In this document: positions 51,795 through 60,274 of the stretch, piece by piece
Numbering within the stretch: the stretch's first letter is position 1
How the letters are laid out: every line of letters starts with the position of its first letter
Assembly (NCBI RefSeq): GCF_042695135.1
Contig: NZ_CP170547.1
Coordinates: 2,790,001 to 2,854,000 of the forward strand
Length of the DNA: 64,000 bases
From: Epilithonimonas sp042695135
GTDB lineage: Bacteria > Bacteroidota > Bacteroidia > Flavobacteriales > Weeksellaceae
Direction: 5' to 3'
The notes under the pieces: model-generated
Told to the model about the DNA's origin: nothing
What the model saw: the letters and a program-made list of their open reading frames with translations, nothing else
Database searches by the model: none
Program-made: the position numbers and the translations under genes

Positions 51795-52601
51795 TTACTG
51801 TCTTGTTAATCTTGTCGGTGCATATCCAAAATGTTTTTTGAAAGCGTATGAAAAGTGCGACAGATTCTCAAATCCAATTTCATAATAAATATCTATAGGC
51901 TTTCTATTTTTCTCAGCAAGTTGATAATGTGCCAATTCCAAACGTTTTTTGGTCAGCCATCTTTGAGGAGTCATATTGAAATTTTTGTGAAAATCTCTTT
52001 TAAATGTCGTCAGACTTCGACCTGTGAGATATCCAAATTTTGCTAAAGACATATTGAACATAAAATTTTTCTCCATAAAATCCGATAAGTCAATTTTTCC
52101 GGGCTCATCGAAGTTATTAAGAATAGAATCTATATTTTCATCAATAGTCCTCAGAATATTAATAGCCTCATTGATTTTCAAAGAAGCGATATTTTCGGGA
52201 AAATTTTCCTGCATTTCGAAATATGGAATCAGGGAGGCAAGACAGCTTTCCAATAAAGGATGCTTATCAAAACTGATGATTTTTGATACCTGTACTTGTG
52301 ATTTTATATGTTTATGATCATAAAATTCCCGCAGTTTTTCAGTTGAAAGATGCATTGCAACTGCTTTGTGAGGCAATCCGTCTTTCGGATAATTGATGAT
52401 GGTCGCTAACTGATTTCTTGGAATTAAAAAGGTGTTTCCTGCACCAAGTACAAAACTTTCATCTGCCAGAATGATTTTTGTCTCACCCGAAATCAACCAT
52501 ACAAGCAAATGATCGTCAAAAGCTGCTTCTGTCCTGAATAATTTACCTTCGTAACAGGAAAGTTTAATTTCCGGAGTGATATAATTGACCTTATAATCCA
52601 T
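51795..52601 (-). CDS. AraC-family transcriptional regulator
   Basis: 268 aa. The N-terminal part (about 1-160) is a cupin-like ligand/dimer domain. The C-terminal HTH pair (about 170-268) shows FNMSLAKFGYLTGRSLTTFKRDFHKNFNMTPQRWLTKKRLELA and IYYEIGFENLSHFSYAFKKHFGYAPTRL, the AraC signature, spread over about 90 residues. It follows the SDR gene by 18 bp and is probably in its operon, regulating it through the direct repeats at 53653-53695. Confidence 0.9.
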   Translation of the reverse strand: MDYKVNYITPEIKLSCYEGKLFRTEAAFDDHLLVWLISGETKIILADESFVLGAGNTFLIPRNQLATIINYPKDGLPHKAVAMHLSTEKLREFYDHKHIKSQVQVSKIISFDKHPLLESCLASLIPYFEMQENFPENIASLKINEAINILRTIDENIDSILNNFDEPGKIDLSDFMEKNFMFNMSLAKFGYLTGRSLTTFKRDFHKNFNMTPQRWLTKKRLELAHYQLAEKNRKPIDIYYEIGFENLSHFSYAFKKHFGYAPTRLTRQ

Positions 52602-52619
52602 ATCTCAAAGTTACGAATA

Positions 52620-53609
52620 TCAACTAAAGTCGAATGTTATCCCTGTCATTTTTTCACTTAATATCCATAATTTTTTTGCATTGATTTCGTCTAATGAATA
52701 AGGTTTGATTCCGCCTATTATTGATTTATCAGGACTTAAAATTGCTACATCAACATTTTCGCAATAAACACCACCAAGATTATTCAACAAAGGACTTGTT
52801 GCGCACCAAAGGGTTGTTGCCGCACCTTGCGGGATGGTTTTTAGAGAAGCTGCCACTTCTGGTAATATATTTCCTTCCGAATCAACATAACCTAATTTTT
52901 GAAATAAATCCAATGGTGCTTCTCGTGATAATTCGGTTTCACCAACGGCACCTGGACACAAAGCATAACTTCGGATATTATATTTTTGTGCACGGTTGTC
53001 CAATTCCAGAGAAAAAAGATTGACCGCTGTTTTTGATTGCCCGTAACCTAATAAAGTTTCGTATTCACGTTTTAGGAAATTTGGATCTTCGAAATTAAAA
53101 TCTGAAAATTGATGTCCACCGGAAGATACATTGACAACTCTTGCGCCATCTGCTTTTTTGAGTGCAGACCATAATCTTGCAGTGAGCTGGAAATGTGCAA
53201 GATAATTAACCGCCAATTGAGATTCAAATCCACGTTCATCTCTACGAAGCGGCACCCACATTATTCCTGCATTATTAATTAATAAATGAAGTGCTCTACC
53301 CGATTCCAGGAACTCTTTTGTAAATGCATCAATTGATTCTGGTTTGGATAAATCCAGTTCTGCCAATTCTACATTGGGAATTCCTGTTAGATTTCTTTTT
53401 GCTTTTTCTACATCCCGTGCGGGAACAACAACTGTTGCTCCAGCTTTTGCAAGTGTTTTTACAGTTTCTAAGCCAATGCCCGTGTTACCTCCGGTTACGA
53501 TTGCGGTTTTTCCTTCTAGATTAATTCCTTTGATAACTTCTTCGGAAGTTGATTTTGCATTGAAACCCGAATTTATCGGTTTTTGTAATGCGCCTTGATA
53601 ATTATTCAT
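52620..53609 (-). CDS. SDR-family oxidoreductase
   Basis: 329 aa. The Rossmann start GKTAIVTGGNTGIGLETVKTLA (TGxxxGxG at about residues 39-46), NNAGIMWVP (NNAG), the catalytic Ser in VNVSSGGH and YGQSKTAVNLF (YxxxK). Its length and sequence resemble retinol-dehydrogenase/WWOX-like SDRs. The substrate cannot be assigned. The promoter upstream has two AraC-like direct repeats, and the AraC gene follows, so this is a small self-regulated unit. Confidence 0.92.
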   Translation of the reverse strand: MNNYQGALQKPINSGFNAKSTSEEVIKGINLEGKTAIVTGGNTGIGLETVKTLAKAGATVVVPARDVEKAKRNLTGIPNVELAELDLSKPESIDAFTKEFLESGRALHLLINNAGIMWVPLRRDERGFESQLAVNYLAHFQLTARLWSALKKADGARVVNVSSGGHQFSDFNFEDPNFLKREYETLLGYGQSKTAVNLFSLELDNRAQKYNIRSYALCPGAVGETELSREAPLDLFQKLGYVDSEGNILPEVAASLKTIPQGAATTLWCATSPLLNNLGGVYCENVDVAILSPDKSIIGGIKPYSLDEINAKKLWILSEKMTGITFDFS

Positions 53610-53627
53610 TTTAAATATTTAATAAGG

Positions 53628-53695
53628 CAAAGTTAGAACTCATCCAATTCAAAAACTTTGTTCAAACGTCCTATTAAACTTTGTTTAAACGTCCT
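53628..53695 (-). promoter_or_regulatory. SDR promoter with two direct repeats (putative AraC site)
   Basis: Read leftward, the -7 box TAACTTTG is at 53628-53635. Two copies of a 20-bp sequence, AAACTTTGTTCAAACGTCCT (53653-53672) and AAACTTTGTTTAAACGTCCT (53676-53695), one mismatch, are spaced 23 bp apart. The nearer copy begins where the -33 element should be, and no good TTG is present. This is the usual geometry for AraC-type activation. Confidence 0.7.
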
Positions 53696-53814
53696 TAATT
53701 TAAAAATTAATCCCAAATTAAAATATAAATATTCATAATATTAATTTTGGAATAAAATTTTTACAACTGATAATCAACACTTTAACTATTTACTTTAAAA
53801 ATATTTGGTACTTT

Positions 53815-53858
53815 GTATTGCACAATACCTTTTAGTTTACATATCTTTGCAATGTAAA
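53815..53858 (+). promoter_or_regulatory. padR promoter with inverted repeats (putative PadR operator)
   Basis: The -7 box TATCTTTG (53842-53849) sits inside the perfect inverted repeat TTTACAT (53836-53842)/ATGTAAA (53852-53858). A second palindrome, GTATTG-CA-CAATAC (53815-53828), lies at the -33 side. Binding there would block RNA polymerase, as expected of an autoregulated PadR gene. Confidence 0.6.
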
Positions 53859-53881
53859 GTTGGAGAAAGATGTTTTCGGAG

Positions 53882-53913
53882 GTCGGAAGATTGAAGCTGG
53901 AAGTCGGAAGATT
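53882..53913. repeat. Short direct repeat in the padR leader
   Basis: GTCGGAAGATT occurs at 53882-53892 and 53903-53913 in a GGAAG-rich context (21-bp period). It lies in the presumed 5' leader. Confidence 0.5.
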
Positions 53914-53984
53914 TGAAAGCTAAACGAAAACTTAATTATGAAATATCTGACTTTAGTTTTTAAAATTTAAACCAAACAATTAAT

Positions 53985-54320
53985 ATGAATACCGAGAACA
54001 CAAAAGCGCAGATGCGCAAAGGAATTCTGGAATTCTGTATTTTGAGTCTTATCCAACAACGCGAAATGTATGTTTCCGACCTGATAGAATCTCTCAAAAA
54101 AGGAAAACTGGATGTAGTGGAAGGAACTCTTTATCCCCTTCTTACAAGATTGAAAAATGGCGAATTCCTCGCTTACAGATGGGAAGAATCCACAAGCGGA
54201 CCGCCAAGAAAGTACTACCAGATCACAGAAAAAGGTAGTCTCTTCCTCACCGAACTGCAAACGACGTGGCAGGAACTGACAGATTCTGTAAACCAAATTA
54301 TCTCAAACTCTCAAAACTAA
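53985..54320 (+). CDS. PadR-family transcriptional regulator
   Basis: 111 aa. The PadR winged helix fills the protein: MRKGILEFCILSLIQQREMYVSDLIESLKKGKLDVVEGTLYPLLTRLKNGEFLAYRWEESTSGPPRKYYQITEKG over about residues 10-85, including the wing GPPRKYY. It probably represses its own promoter. Only 5 bp separate it from the PspC-domain gene, a pairing frequent in Bacteroidota. Confidence 0.95.
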   Translation: MNTENTKAQMRKGILEFCILSLIQQREMYVSDLIESLKKGKLDVVEGTLYPLLTRLKNGEFLAYRWEESTSGPPRKYYQITEKGSLFLTELQTTWQELTDSVNQIISNSQN

Positions 54321-54325
54321 TTATT

Positions 54326-56050
54326 ATGAACAAGACATTATCTATAGCACTCGCTGGTTTTTCCTTTACGATAGACGAGCTGGCTTACATAAAATTAAGC
54401 GATTATCTTAATGCTCTTAGAAATTCTCTAGACGCCGTTGAGGCTGATGAAGTAATGCACGACATCGAAATCAGAATGGTAGAAATATTCAAGGAAACGC
54501 TTGGAAAAAGAGAAGTAATCAATGATTCTGATGTTGAAAAAGTAATTGCTCAAATCGGAACACCAGAACAGATCGACGAACAGGAAGAAGTATATTTCTC
54601 TGAAGGGAAACAAAAAAAATCCAAAACTTCTGGTGCTTTTTCTTACAGCAGCAATTCTCAAAAGCAATTGTTCCGTGATCCGGAAAATGCAAAATTAGGA
54701 GGCGTTTGCGCAGGTTTAGCATCTTATTTCGGGATGGATGTAACGTTGATGAGACTGATCTGGATCGCCACTTTTATCATCGGATTTCCATTAGCACCAT
54801 TATTCTTATTTGTTGGATTGCTGTATGTGATTCTCTGGGCAGTATTGCCAAAAGCAGAATCAGCTTCGGATTTTTTGAAAATGAAAGGAAAACCTTTGAA
54901 CTTCGACAATCTGAAAGAAGAATCAGGGAAAATCGTACAGTTTGCCAACGAAGCAACATCTAAAGCAGGCGAAATCTACACAGAAAGTAAACCAAAAATC
55001 AACTCTGGCGGCGATGCCATCCTGAAAATTCTTAAATATTGCTTGGCAATCTGGTTAGCATTGATGGCTGCAGGCTGTTTCATAGGATTATTTGCAATGA
55101 CATTTGCTTACGGTTCCGGAAAATTCGGGATAGACAACAATCTTGGATTTTATCTTGAGGAAAACAATATGGGATATTTGGTGCTAGCGATTGCGGCTTT
55201 GCCAACCATTATCTTCGGAGTTGCCTTCTTATTATTATCAATTAAATTATTCTCTCCGAAAACGAAATTCAACTATGTAGGTCCGGTTTTGGGAACTTTA
55301 GGAATCATCTGGATTATACTAATAGGTGTATTAGCAGCGAATGCTTCAAAATTCAATTTTGCTTACAGCGGAGAAAATGAAGATTATGAGAACATCTCTA
55401 TCACTGCTCCAAATGCAGCTGACACAATCTATATCGACAGCAAAAAAGTGGAAATTCCTGAGAACTTCAAAACTTATTTCGATAATATCTATTCTGATAA
55501 GACAAAGATCTTCAAAAAAGATTATCCTAATGTAGAAATCACGAGAAGAGATGACATCAAAACGCCTTATCTGATTGTGAAAAGAGAAGCGGACGGCTAC
55601 AACCAGCCTCTAAAAATGAAAGTACCTGTGGAAATCGTTGGAAACAGAATTATTTTGCCAAACTACTTCGAATATCCTTACGAATACCGTTTCAGAAACT
55701 ACAGACTGGATTATGAACTTGTCGTTCCAAGAAATACGAAAGTTATCAATGAAAAAGAATATCAGGTGAATGTAAGCGATGACAATGATAATGACGACAA
55801 CGATTCTGATAACGATAATAATGACGGAATCACAGTTGAGAAAAATAAGATCAATATCAACGGAACTACCATCGAATATAATTCTGACGAAAATGACAGC
55901 GTGAAAATCAATGGGAAATATTACTCCAAAGATTCTGCAGATGTAGTTTTGGAAAGACTGAAAATTGATGAAAAAGTTAAAAAAAGTATTGAAGATCTTA
56001 ACATCAACATCAAAGACGGTAAGAAAGAGATCAATATCAAAACTAAATAA
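54326..56050 (+). CDS. PspC-domain membrane protein
   Basis: 574 aa from the ATG at 54326, 5 bp after padR. The N-terminus (1-90) is a helical cytoplasmic region (NKTLSIALAGFSFTIDELAY, then EIRMVEIFKETLGKRE). The PspC domain is at about 115-180: LFRDPENAKLGGVCAGLASYFGMDVTLMRLIWI and a membrane pair. Further helices lie near 235-260, 285-305 and 315-340. A beta-rich extracytoplasmic domain follows, then an acidic Asp/Asn repeat linker (DDNDNDDNDSDNDNNDG, about 497-513). It probably responds to envelope stress under PadR control. Confidence 0.88.
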   Translation: MNKTLSIALAGFSFTIDELAYIKLSDYLNALRNSLDAVEADEVMHDIEIRMVEIFKETLGKREVINDSDVEKVIAQIGTPEQIDEQEEVYFSEGKQKKSKTSGAFSYSSNSQKQLFRDPENAKLGGVCAGLASYFGMDVTLMRLIWIATFIIGFPLAPLFLFVGLLYVILWAVLPKAESASDFLKMKGKPLNFDNLKEESGKIVQFANEATSKAGEIYTESKPKINSGGDAILKILKYCLAIWLALMAAGCFIGLFAMTFAYGSGKFGIDNNLGFYLEENNMGYLVLAIAALPTIIFGVAFLLLSIKLFSPKTKFNYVGPVLGTLGIIWIILIGVLAANASKFNFAYSGENEDYENISITAPNAADTIYIDSKKVEIPENFKTYFDNIYSDKTKIFKKDYPNVEITRRDDIKTPYLIVKREADGYNQPLKMKVPVEIVGNRIILPNYFEYPYEYRFRNYRLDYELVVPRNTKVINEKEYQVNVSDDNDNDDNDSDNDNNDGITVEKNKININGTTIEYNSDENDSVKINGKYYSKDSADVVLERLKIDEKVKKSIEDLNINIKDGKKEINIKTK

Positions 56051-56138
56051 TTTGAGAGTGGATTAGTCGAAAAGCGGGTCAAAAACTGTAAAGAGTTTCC
56101 GCTTTTCTTCTAGTTCTTTCCCAAAAAACTAAAAAACT

Positions 56139-56657
56139 ATGTACTCTAAACTAAGAAACAACAGAACGCTGAATTTATTGATTATTGGCATTCGGTTTTT
56201 AGTTGGATTTGCTTTCATCCCTTCAGGTCTTAAAAAATTGCTTGGCGAAAGATTTACAAGCATTGGCACTGATAATCCAATTGGTTATTTCTTCGAAGCA
56301 ATGTATCGGACGGGATTTTATTATGAGTTTTTAGGATTTTGTCAATTGCTTGCGGCATTCCTGTTATTCACTCAGAGATTTGCAACATCAGGCGCTTTGA
56401 TGTTCTTTGGAATTATTCTTAATATTTGCGTTCTTACGATCAGTATGCATTTTACAGGAACCTGGATCATCACTTCATTAATGCTTTTTGCATCCTTAGT
56501 TTTATTAGCTTGGGACTGGAACAAACTGAAACCAATAGTCGGAATCAGAATCTCAGAAACACACGATTACAAAGAGCCTTCATTGATTTGGCAAATCACA
56601 GGATTTATTTTATTTATTATTCTACTCTCAGGTTCAATTTTATTAAAATCAAATTAA
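56139..56657 (+). CDS. DoxX-family membrane protein
   Basis: 172 aa with four main hydrophobic helices. It opens with the DoxX pattern GIRFLVGFAFIPSGLKKLLGERF (about residues 17-39), then FLGFCQLLAAFLLF and MHFTGTWIITSLMLFASLVLLAWDW. The role in redox or membrane chemistry is unknown. It ends one base before the GLPGLI gene, so the two are co-transcribed. Confidence 0.85.
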   Translation: MYSKLRNNRTLNLLIIGIRFLVGFAFIPSGLKKLLGERFTSIGTDNPIGYFFEAMYRTGFYYEFLGFCQLLAAFLLFTQRFATSGALMFFGIILNICVLTISMHFTGTWIITSLMLFASLVLLAWDWNKLKPIVGIRISETHDYKEPSLIWQITGFILFIILLSGSILLKSN

Positions 56658-56658
56658 T

Positions 56659-57489
56659 ATGAAAATCTATACTTTTTTACTTTTGATAATATTCACCACT
56701 TTATCAAAGGCTCAAACCCACCGTTTTATTTATGAATATCAATTCAAGCCAAATTCCGAATCTACAGAGTACAGAAAAACAAATATGGCTTTGGACATCA
56801 ACCCTACCGATGTTAAGTTTTATGATTACGAAAACATCCTGAATGATTCTATCAATAAAAAAGGCGGACACAATTACAGCTGGAATCAAACACCGGCCAT
56901 TAAGAGAAATAAAAATTCTTATCAAAACATCAATTACGAAATGATGATGGATTATTTTTCTTACCAGACAACAGACAAAATGGATTGGAAACTGGAGAAT
57001 GAAACCAAAACTTCCGGACAATACACTTTGCAAAAAGCAACTACAAAGTTTGGCGGAAGAGAGTGGACGGCCTGGTTCTGCAAAGACATCAATATTGCGG
57101 AAGGACCTTACAAGTTTCGGGGTTTGCCCGGGTTGATTTTTGAACTGAATGACAGCAAGAACAATTTCATCTTCAAATTGGTCAAAAGCCAAAAATTGGA
57201 AAAAACTTATGACACATCAGATTTTCTGGAAGCTTTTGCAGGCAAGAAACCTCTCAATGTCAAAATTGAAGATATGCACAAACAAATGCTGAAGTTTTAC
57301 AACGATCCGATGAAAGAACTGAGAGAAAAATTTGATGATGTTCCACCAGGCACTTTCCAGGTTGGAGGAACCAAGATCACAAGCAAAGATCAGTTTAAGG
57401 AAATGGCAAAAGTAATGCAGACTCACATTCTTAAAAGCTATAATCCTTTGGATCTTACAAACGCCGTAATATATCCGGCTGTCAATTAA
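56659..57489 (+). CDS. GLPGLI-family exported protein
   Basis: 276 aa. The signal peptide ends at about residue 18 (TLSKAQ). It has the name-giving motif YKFRGLPGLIFELNDSKNNF (about residues 151-170) and the preceding REWTAWFCKDINIAEGP, both diagnostic. GLPGLI proteins are numerous in Bacteroidota, exported and of unknown function. It starts one base after the DoxX gene. Confidence 0.93.
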   Translation: MKIYTFLLLIIFTTLSKAQTHRFIYEYQFKPNSESTEYRKTNMALDINPTDVKFYDYENILNDSINKKGGHNYSWNQTPAIKRNKNSYQNINYEMMMDYFSYQTTDKMDWKLENETKTSGQYTLQKATTKFGGREWTAWFCKDINIAEGPYKFRGLPGLIFELNDSKNNFIFKLVKSQKLEKTYDTSDFLEAFAGKKPLNVKIEDMHKQMLKFYNDPMKELREKFDDVPPGTFQVGGTKITSKDQFKEMAKVMQTHILKSYNPLDLTNAVIYPAVN

Positions 57490-57589
57490 AAATTTAATAA
57501 AAAATTAACCAAATTATTATTAATAATATTTGTAATTTCATTAAATTTGTTTCAGAAATACATTTTCTAACTTAAAAAACTATAACAAA

Positions 57590-57652
57590 ATGATACAATT
57601 AGTATTAGAAATCGCAATCAAATTGGTCGATTTTTTCACCAGCCTTTTTTGA
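57590..57652 (+). CDS. Possible 20-aa hydrophobic peptide
   Basis: A frame of 20 codons and a stop, beginning MIQLVLEIAIK and ending DFFTSLF. The peptide would be an amphipathic helix with E7, K11 and D14 spaced on one face. A TAAATTTG -7-like box lies about 45 bp upstream and an A-rich leader precedes the ATG. Function unknown; the shape recalls small membrane toxins or modulins. Coding status rests only on the clean composition. Confidence 0.35.
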   Translation: MIQLVLEIAIKLVDFFTSLF

Positions 57653-57744
57653 ATGTAAAGAATATCCAGATATTTCTTAGAAAATAAACATATTTTGTAA
57701 ATTTGTAAAGTATAGCTTTGTGGCTGTACTTTATTTTTTTGTCT

Positions 57745-58317
57745 ATGAAGAAATTTTTAGGAAAAGCCATTCTGAAACTGATCGGATGGAAAATCGTTCT
57801 GCAAGGCGATGTCAACAATCTCAACAGATGCATCCTGGTCGTTGCTCCACACACCCACAACAGCGAATATCTACTTGGCAACCTTGCTTATTGGGCTTTG
57901 GGCAAAAAACTGAAAGTCATTATCAAAGACCAGCATACGAAAGCTTTCTATGGCGGAATTGTAAAAAATCTTGGCGGAATTGGAATTGATCGTTCTCAGA
58001 AAAATGACCTCATCAATTTTGTTGCTAATGAATTCAAAAAAGATGATTTCAGTCTCGTGATCACTCCGGAAGGAACCAGAAGCAGAGTGGAAAAATGGCG
58101 TAAAGGTTTTTACAATATGGCTATTGCTGCAAAAGTCCCAATAGTTTTAGCAGGTGGAGATTACAAAAGAAAAACCATCAATCTGGGTTATGCAATTCCT
58201 TACGAAAAACTGGAAACGCATACCTTCGAAGAAATCATGGCGGAAATTCAGGATTTCTACATCAAATATGACATTACGCCAAAAATTCCTGAAAACTGGA
58301 ATCCGAAAATCTATTAA
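57745..58317 (+). CDS. 1-acyl-sn-glycerol-3-phosphate acyltransferase-like (PlsC family)
   Basis: 190 aa from the ATG at 57745; a TTG at 57718 would add nine hydrophobic residues without support. The family motifs are APHTHNSEYLLG, where the usual HX4D reads HX4E (H-THNS-E), KDQHTKAFYGG, and VITPEGTRSRVEKWRKGFYNMA (motif III, about residues 110-131). It is a membrane-associated enzyme adding acyl chains to lysophospholipids. Two bases separate it from the hotdog thioesterase gene. Confidence 0.88.
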   Translation: MKKFLGKAILKLIGWKIVLQGDVNNLNRCILVVAPHTHNSEYLLGNLAYWALGKKLKVIIKDQHTKAFYGGIVKNLGGIGIDRSQKNDLINFVANEFKKDDFSLVITPEGTRSRVEKWRKGFYNMAIAAKVPIVLAGGDYKRKTINLGYAIPYEKLETHTFEEIMAEIQDFYIKYDITPKIPENWNPKIY

Positions 58318-58319
58318 GA

Positions 58320-58751
58320 ATGGACGAAAATAAAAAAATCGAGATATTAGACCGACTCAACAAAGCCAGTAAAAACACTTTAGGAGAGACTCTGGACATT
58401 GTTTACACCGATGTTTCCGATGATTTCCTGACTGCGACAATGCCTGTGACCCCAAAAGTTCATCAGCCTTACGGAATTATGCACGGCGGCGCAAGCTGTG
58501 TACTGGCAGAGACTCTGGGATCTTGTCTTTCATTAATTAATCTTGACATTACCAAAGCTGTTCCCGTTGGCACCAATATCAACAGCAATCATTTGCGGGC
58601 GATAAGAGACGGTATCGTAACTGGAACTGCGACTTTCATCCGAAAAGGCAATACAATGCACGTTTCTCAAATCGAGATCCGGGACGAAAAAGGAAATCTG
58701 ATCAATCATACGACAATGACGAACAACATCGTTCCTGTCGGGAAAGTTTAA
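58320..58751 (+). CDS. Hotdog-fold thioesterase (PaaI/MenI-like)
   Basis: 143 aa. Hotdog signature HQPYGIMHGGASCVLAETLGS (about residues 49-69) with the catalytic Glu in the LAE part and GTNINSNHLRAIRDG after it. It is 16 bp upstream of a chorismate-binding enzyme of the isochorismate synthase type, so I favour DHNA-CoA thioesterase in menaquinone synthesis. A general acyl-CoA thioesterase is the alternative. Confidence 0.85.
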   Translation: MDENKKIEILDRLNKASKNTLGETLDIVYTDVSDDFLTATMPVTPKVHQPYGIMHGGASCVLAETLGSCLSLINLDITKAVPVGTNINSNHLRAIRDGIVTGTATFIRKGNTMHVSQIEIRDEKGNLINHTTMTNNIVPVGKV

Positions 58752-58767
58752 ATTAATTTCTATCAAT

Positions 58768-59745
58768 ATGATCGTTTTCAGATTGCCCGATTCAGATGTT
58801 TTTCATACGCTGGAAAATTCTCAGGAAAAACAGGTTTCGTTTGTAAGCTTTGACACAAAAACAGTTCTTGATTTCAAAGGTTCTATTAAGGAAATCGCAA
58901 GAGAGAATATTGAAAACCAAACTGTTTCTCCGAAAAACAAAAGCTCTCTAATAGAAATCGGGAAAGAAACTCAGGATTCTTATGCACTGAAAATCTCTCA
59001 GGCTAAAGATTTTATTGAGAAAAATGAGCTTAAAAAACTTGTTCTTTCCAGGAGAAAACTATTGATGTATCTCGACATCGATTCTGAAAAGAAATTATCC
59101 CTCACAAAAAGCTTTCTGAAGTTCTGTGACAGCTACCCTTCTGCTTTCTGTTATCTCTTCGAAAAAAATAATGAAATCTGGATGGGCGGATTCTCTGAGG
59201 TTTTGGGAAAATTTGATAAAAGAACGAATGCCTTCGAGACAATGAGCGTGGCCGGAACCCTTCCATTGGAAGAAACCTGGACAGATAAAGAAATTGAGGA
59301 GCAAAAAGCAGTGACGGATTATATACAATCCATTTTGAGAAAATTCTCATCCAACTTAAAAATTTCTTCAACCAAAGACCTCATCTCCGGAAATATCAAA
59401 CATTTGAAAACTGATTTCTCGGCAGAAATAAGTCCGGAAAGTCTGGATAAAATCATATCCGAATTACATCCAACGCCTGCCGTCTGTGGTTTTCCAAAAG
59501 AACTTTGCGCTCAGGGAATTAAAAGCATTGAGCATTTTAACCGTGAATTCTATGCCGGTTATATTAAATTAGAAACCGAAGATTTTATCTATTATTTTGT
59601 AAATCTGAGATGTGCCAGTTTTTTTAAAAATTACGCTTTTCTATTTGTTGGCGGCGGCATTACTTTGAAAAGCGATTCACAAAAAGAATGGGAAGAAACA
59701 GAATTGAAATCTTTGGCTATACAGAATAATTTGATTTTTGAATAA
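58768..59745 (+). CDS. menF: Isochorismate synthase (chorismate-binding family)
   Basis: 325 aa, short for MenF/EntC (usually 390-430), with the missing length at the N-terminus. The catalytic chorismate-binding half is complete: KKLVLSRRKL, ETMSVAGTLPLEETW, LHPTPAVCGFPKELC and IEHFNREFYAGYI, ending FVNLRCASFF and GGGITLKSDSQKEWEETELK. It converts chorismate to isochorismate, the first committed step of menaquinone synthesis. The adjacent thioesterase supports this over a siderophore role. Confidence 0.85.
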   Translation: MIVFRLPDSDVFHTLENSQEKQVSFVSFDTKTVLDFKGSIKEIARENIENQTVSPKNKSSLIEIGKETQDSYALKISQAKDFIEKNELKKLVLSRRKLLMYLDIDSEKKLSLTKSFLKFCDSYPSAFCYLFEKNNEIWMGGFSEVLGKFDKRTNAFETMSVAGTLPLEETWTDKEIEEQKAVTDYIQSILRKFSSNLKISSTKDLISGNIKHLKTDFSAEISPESLDKIISELHPTPAVCGFPKELCAQGIKSIEHFNREFYAGYIKLETEDFIYYFVNLRCASFFKNYAFLFVGGGITLKSDSQKEWEETELKSLAIQNNLIFE

Positions 59746-59858
59746 ACAAATAAGAAATGTTTATTTAGCCGATGTAAGTTTAATTTTAAGTCATAATTTT
59801 TTTATAAATATTCTTTTAAAATTACTTTTATTAATATTTTACAATAGTGACATTATTT

Positions 59859-59891
59859 AAAACCGAAATCATAAGATTTCGGTTTTTTTTT
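59859..59891 (+). terminator. Terminator of the PlsC-thioesterase-menF operon
   Basis: AAAACCGAAATC (59859-59870), loop ATAA, GATTTCGGTTTT (59875-59886) and more Ts. It is a perfect 12-bp stem. Confidence 0.9.
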
Positions 59892-59937
59892 ATTTATTTA
59901 TTAATTATTTTATTAATTTTACAACAAACTGACAAAT

Positions 59938-60261
59938 ATGAATCAGCTTTTAAAATTAATTTTAACTGGTATATTGATTTTATGCCTTTTGAAAATGCCT
60001 TATCTATTTGGCAGGATTTCCGGATATATACTGTTTGCTGGTTTCGCGTGGCTCACTTATGATGCTTCCCAAAGGAGAGATCATCTGGATATGAAAATCT
60101 TTATAGTACTGACGATTCTTTATAACCCTTTTATAACATTACCATTTCCACACTTTTTATGGGTAATTATTTATGTTATAGTCATCATTGGGATGATCCT
60201 CAATATTTTATTTGCAGAGGAAAATCCCTATGAAGATTACACAAAAAAAGATGACCGTTAA
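59938..60261 (+). CDS. DUF6804-like small membrane protein
   Basis: 107 aa with three to four hydrophobic segments. KMPYLFGRISGYILFAGFAWLTYDASQRRDH and ILYNPFITLPFPHFLWVIIYVI resemble DUF6804 proteins, which have no known function. It is monocistronic, between two terminators. Confidence 0.6.
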   Translation: MNQLLKLILTGILILCLLKMPYLFGRISGYILFAGFAWLTYDASQRRDHLDMKIFIVLTILYNPFITLPFPHFLWVIIYVIVIIGMILNILFAEENPYEDYTKKDDR

Positions 60262-60271
60262 GTCATCTTTT
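60246..60271. terminator. Bidirectional terminator overlapping a stop codon
   Basis: AAAAGATGAC (60246-60255) pairs with GTCATCTTTT (60262-60271). The stop codon of the DUF6804-like gene lies in the loop. Genes converge on it. Confidence 0.85.
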
Positions 60272-60274
60272 ATT

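Noticed and set aside
59847..60062. 71-codon rightward open frame overlapping the DUF6804-like gene
   Set aside because: It begins upstream of the menF terminator hairpin and runs through it in another frame; the protein is a shadow of the real gene.
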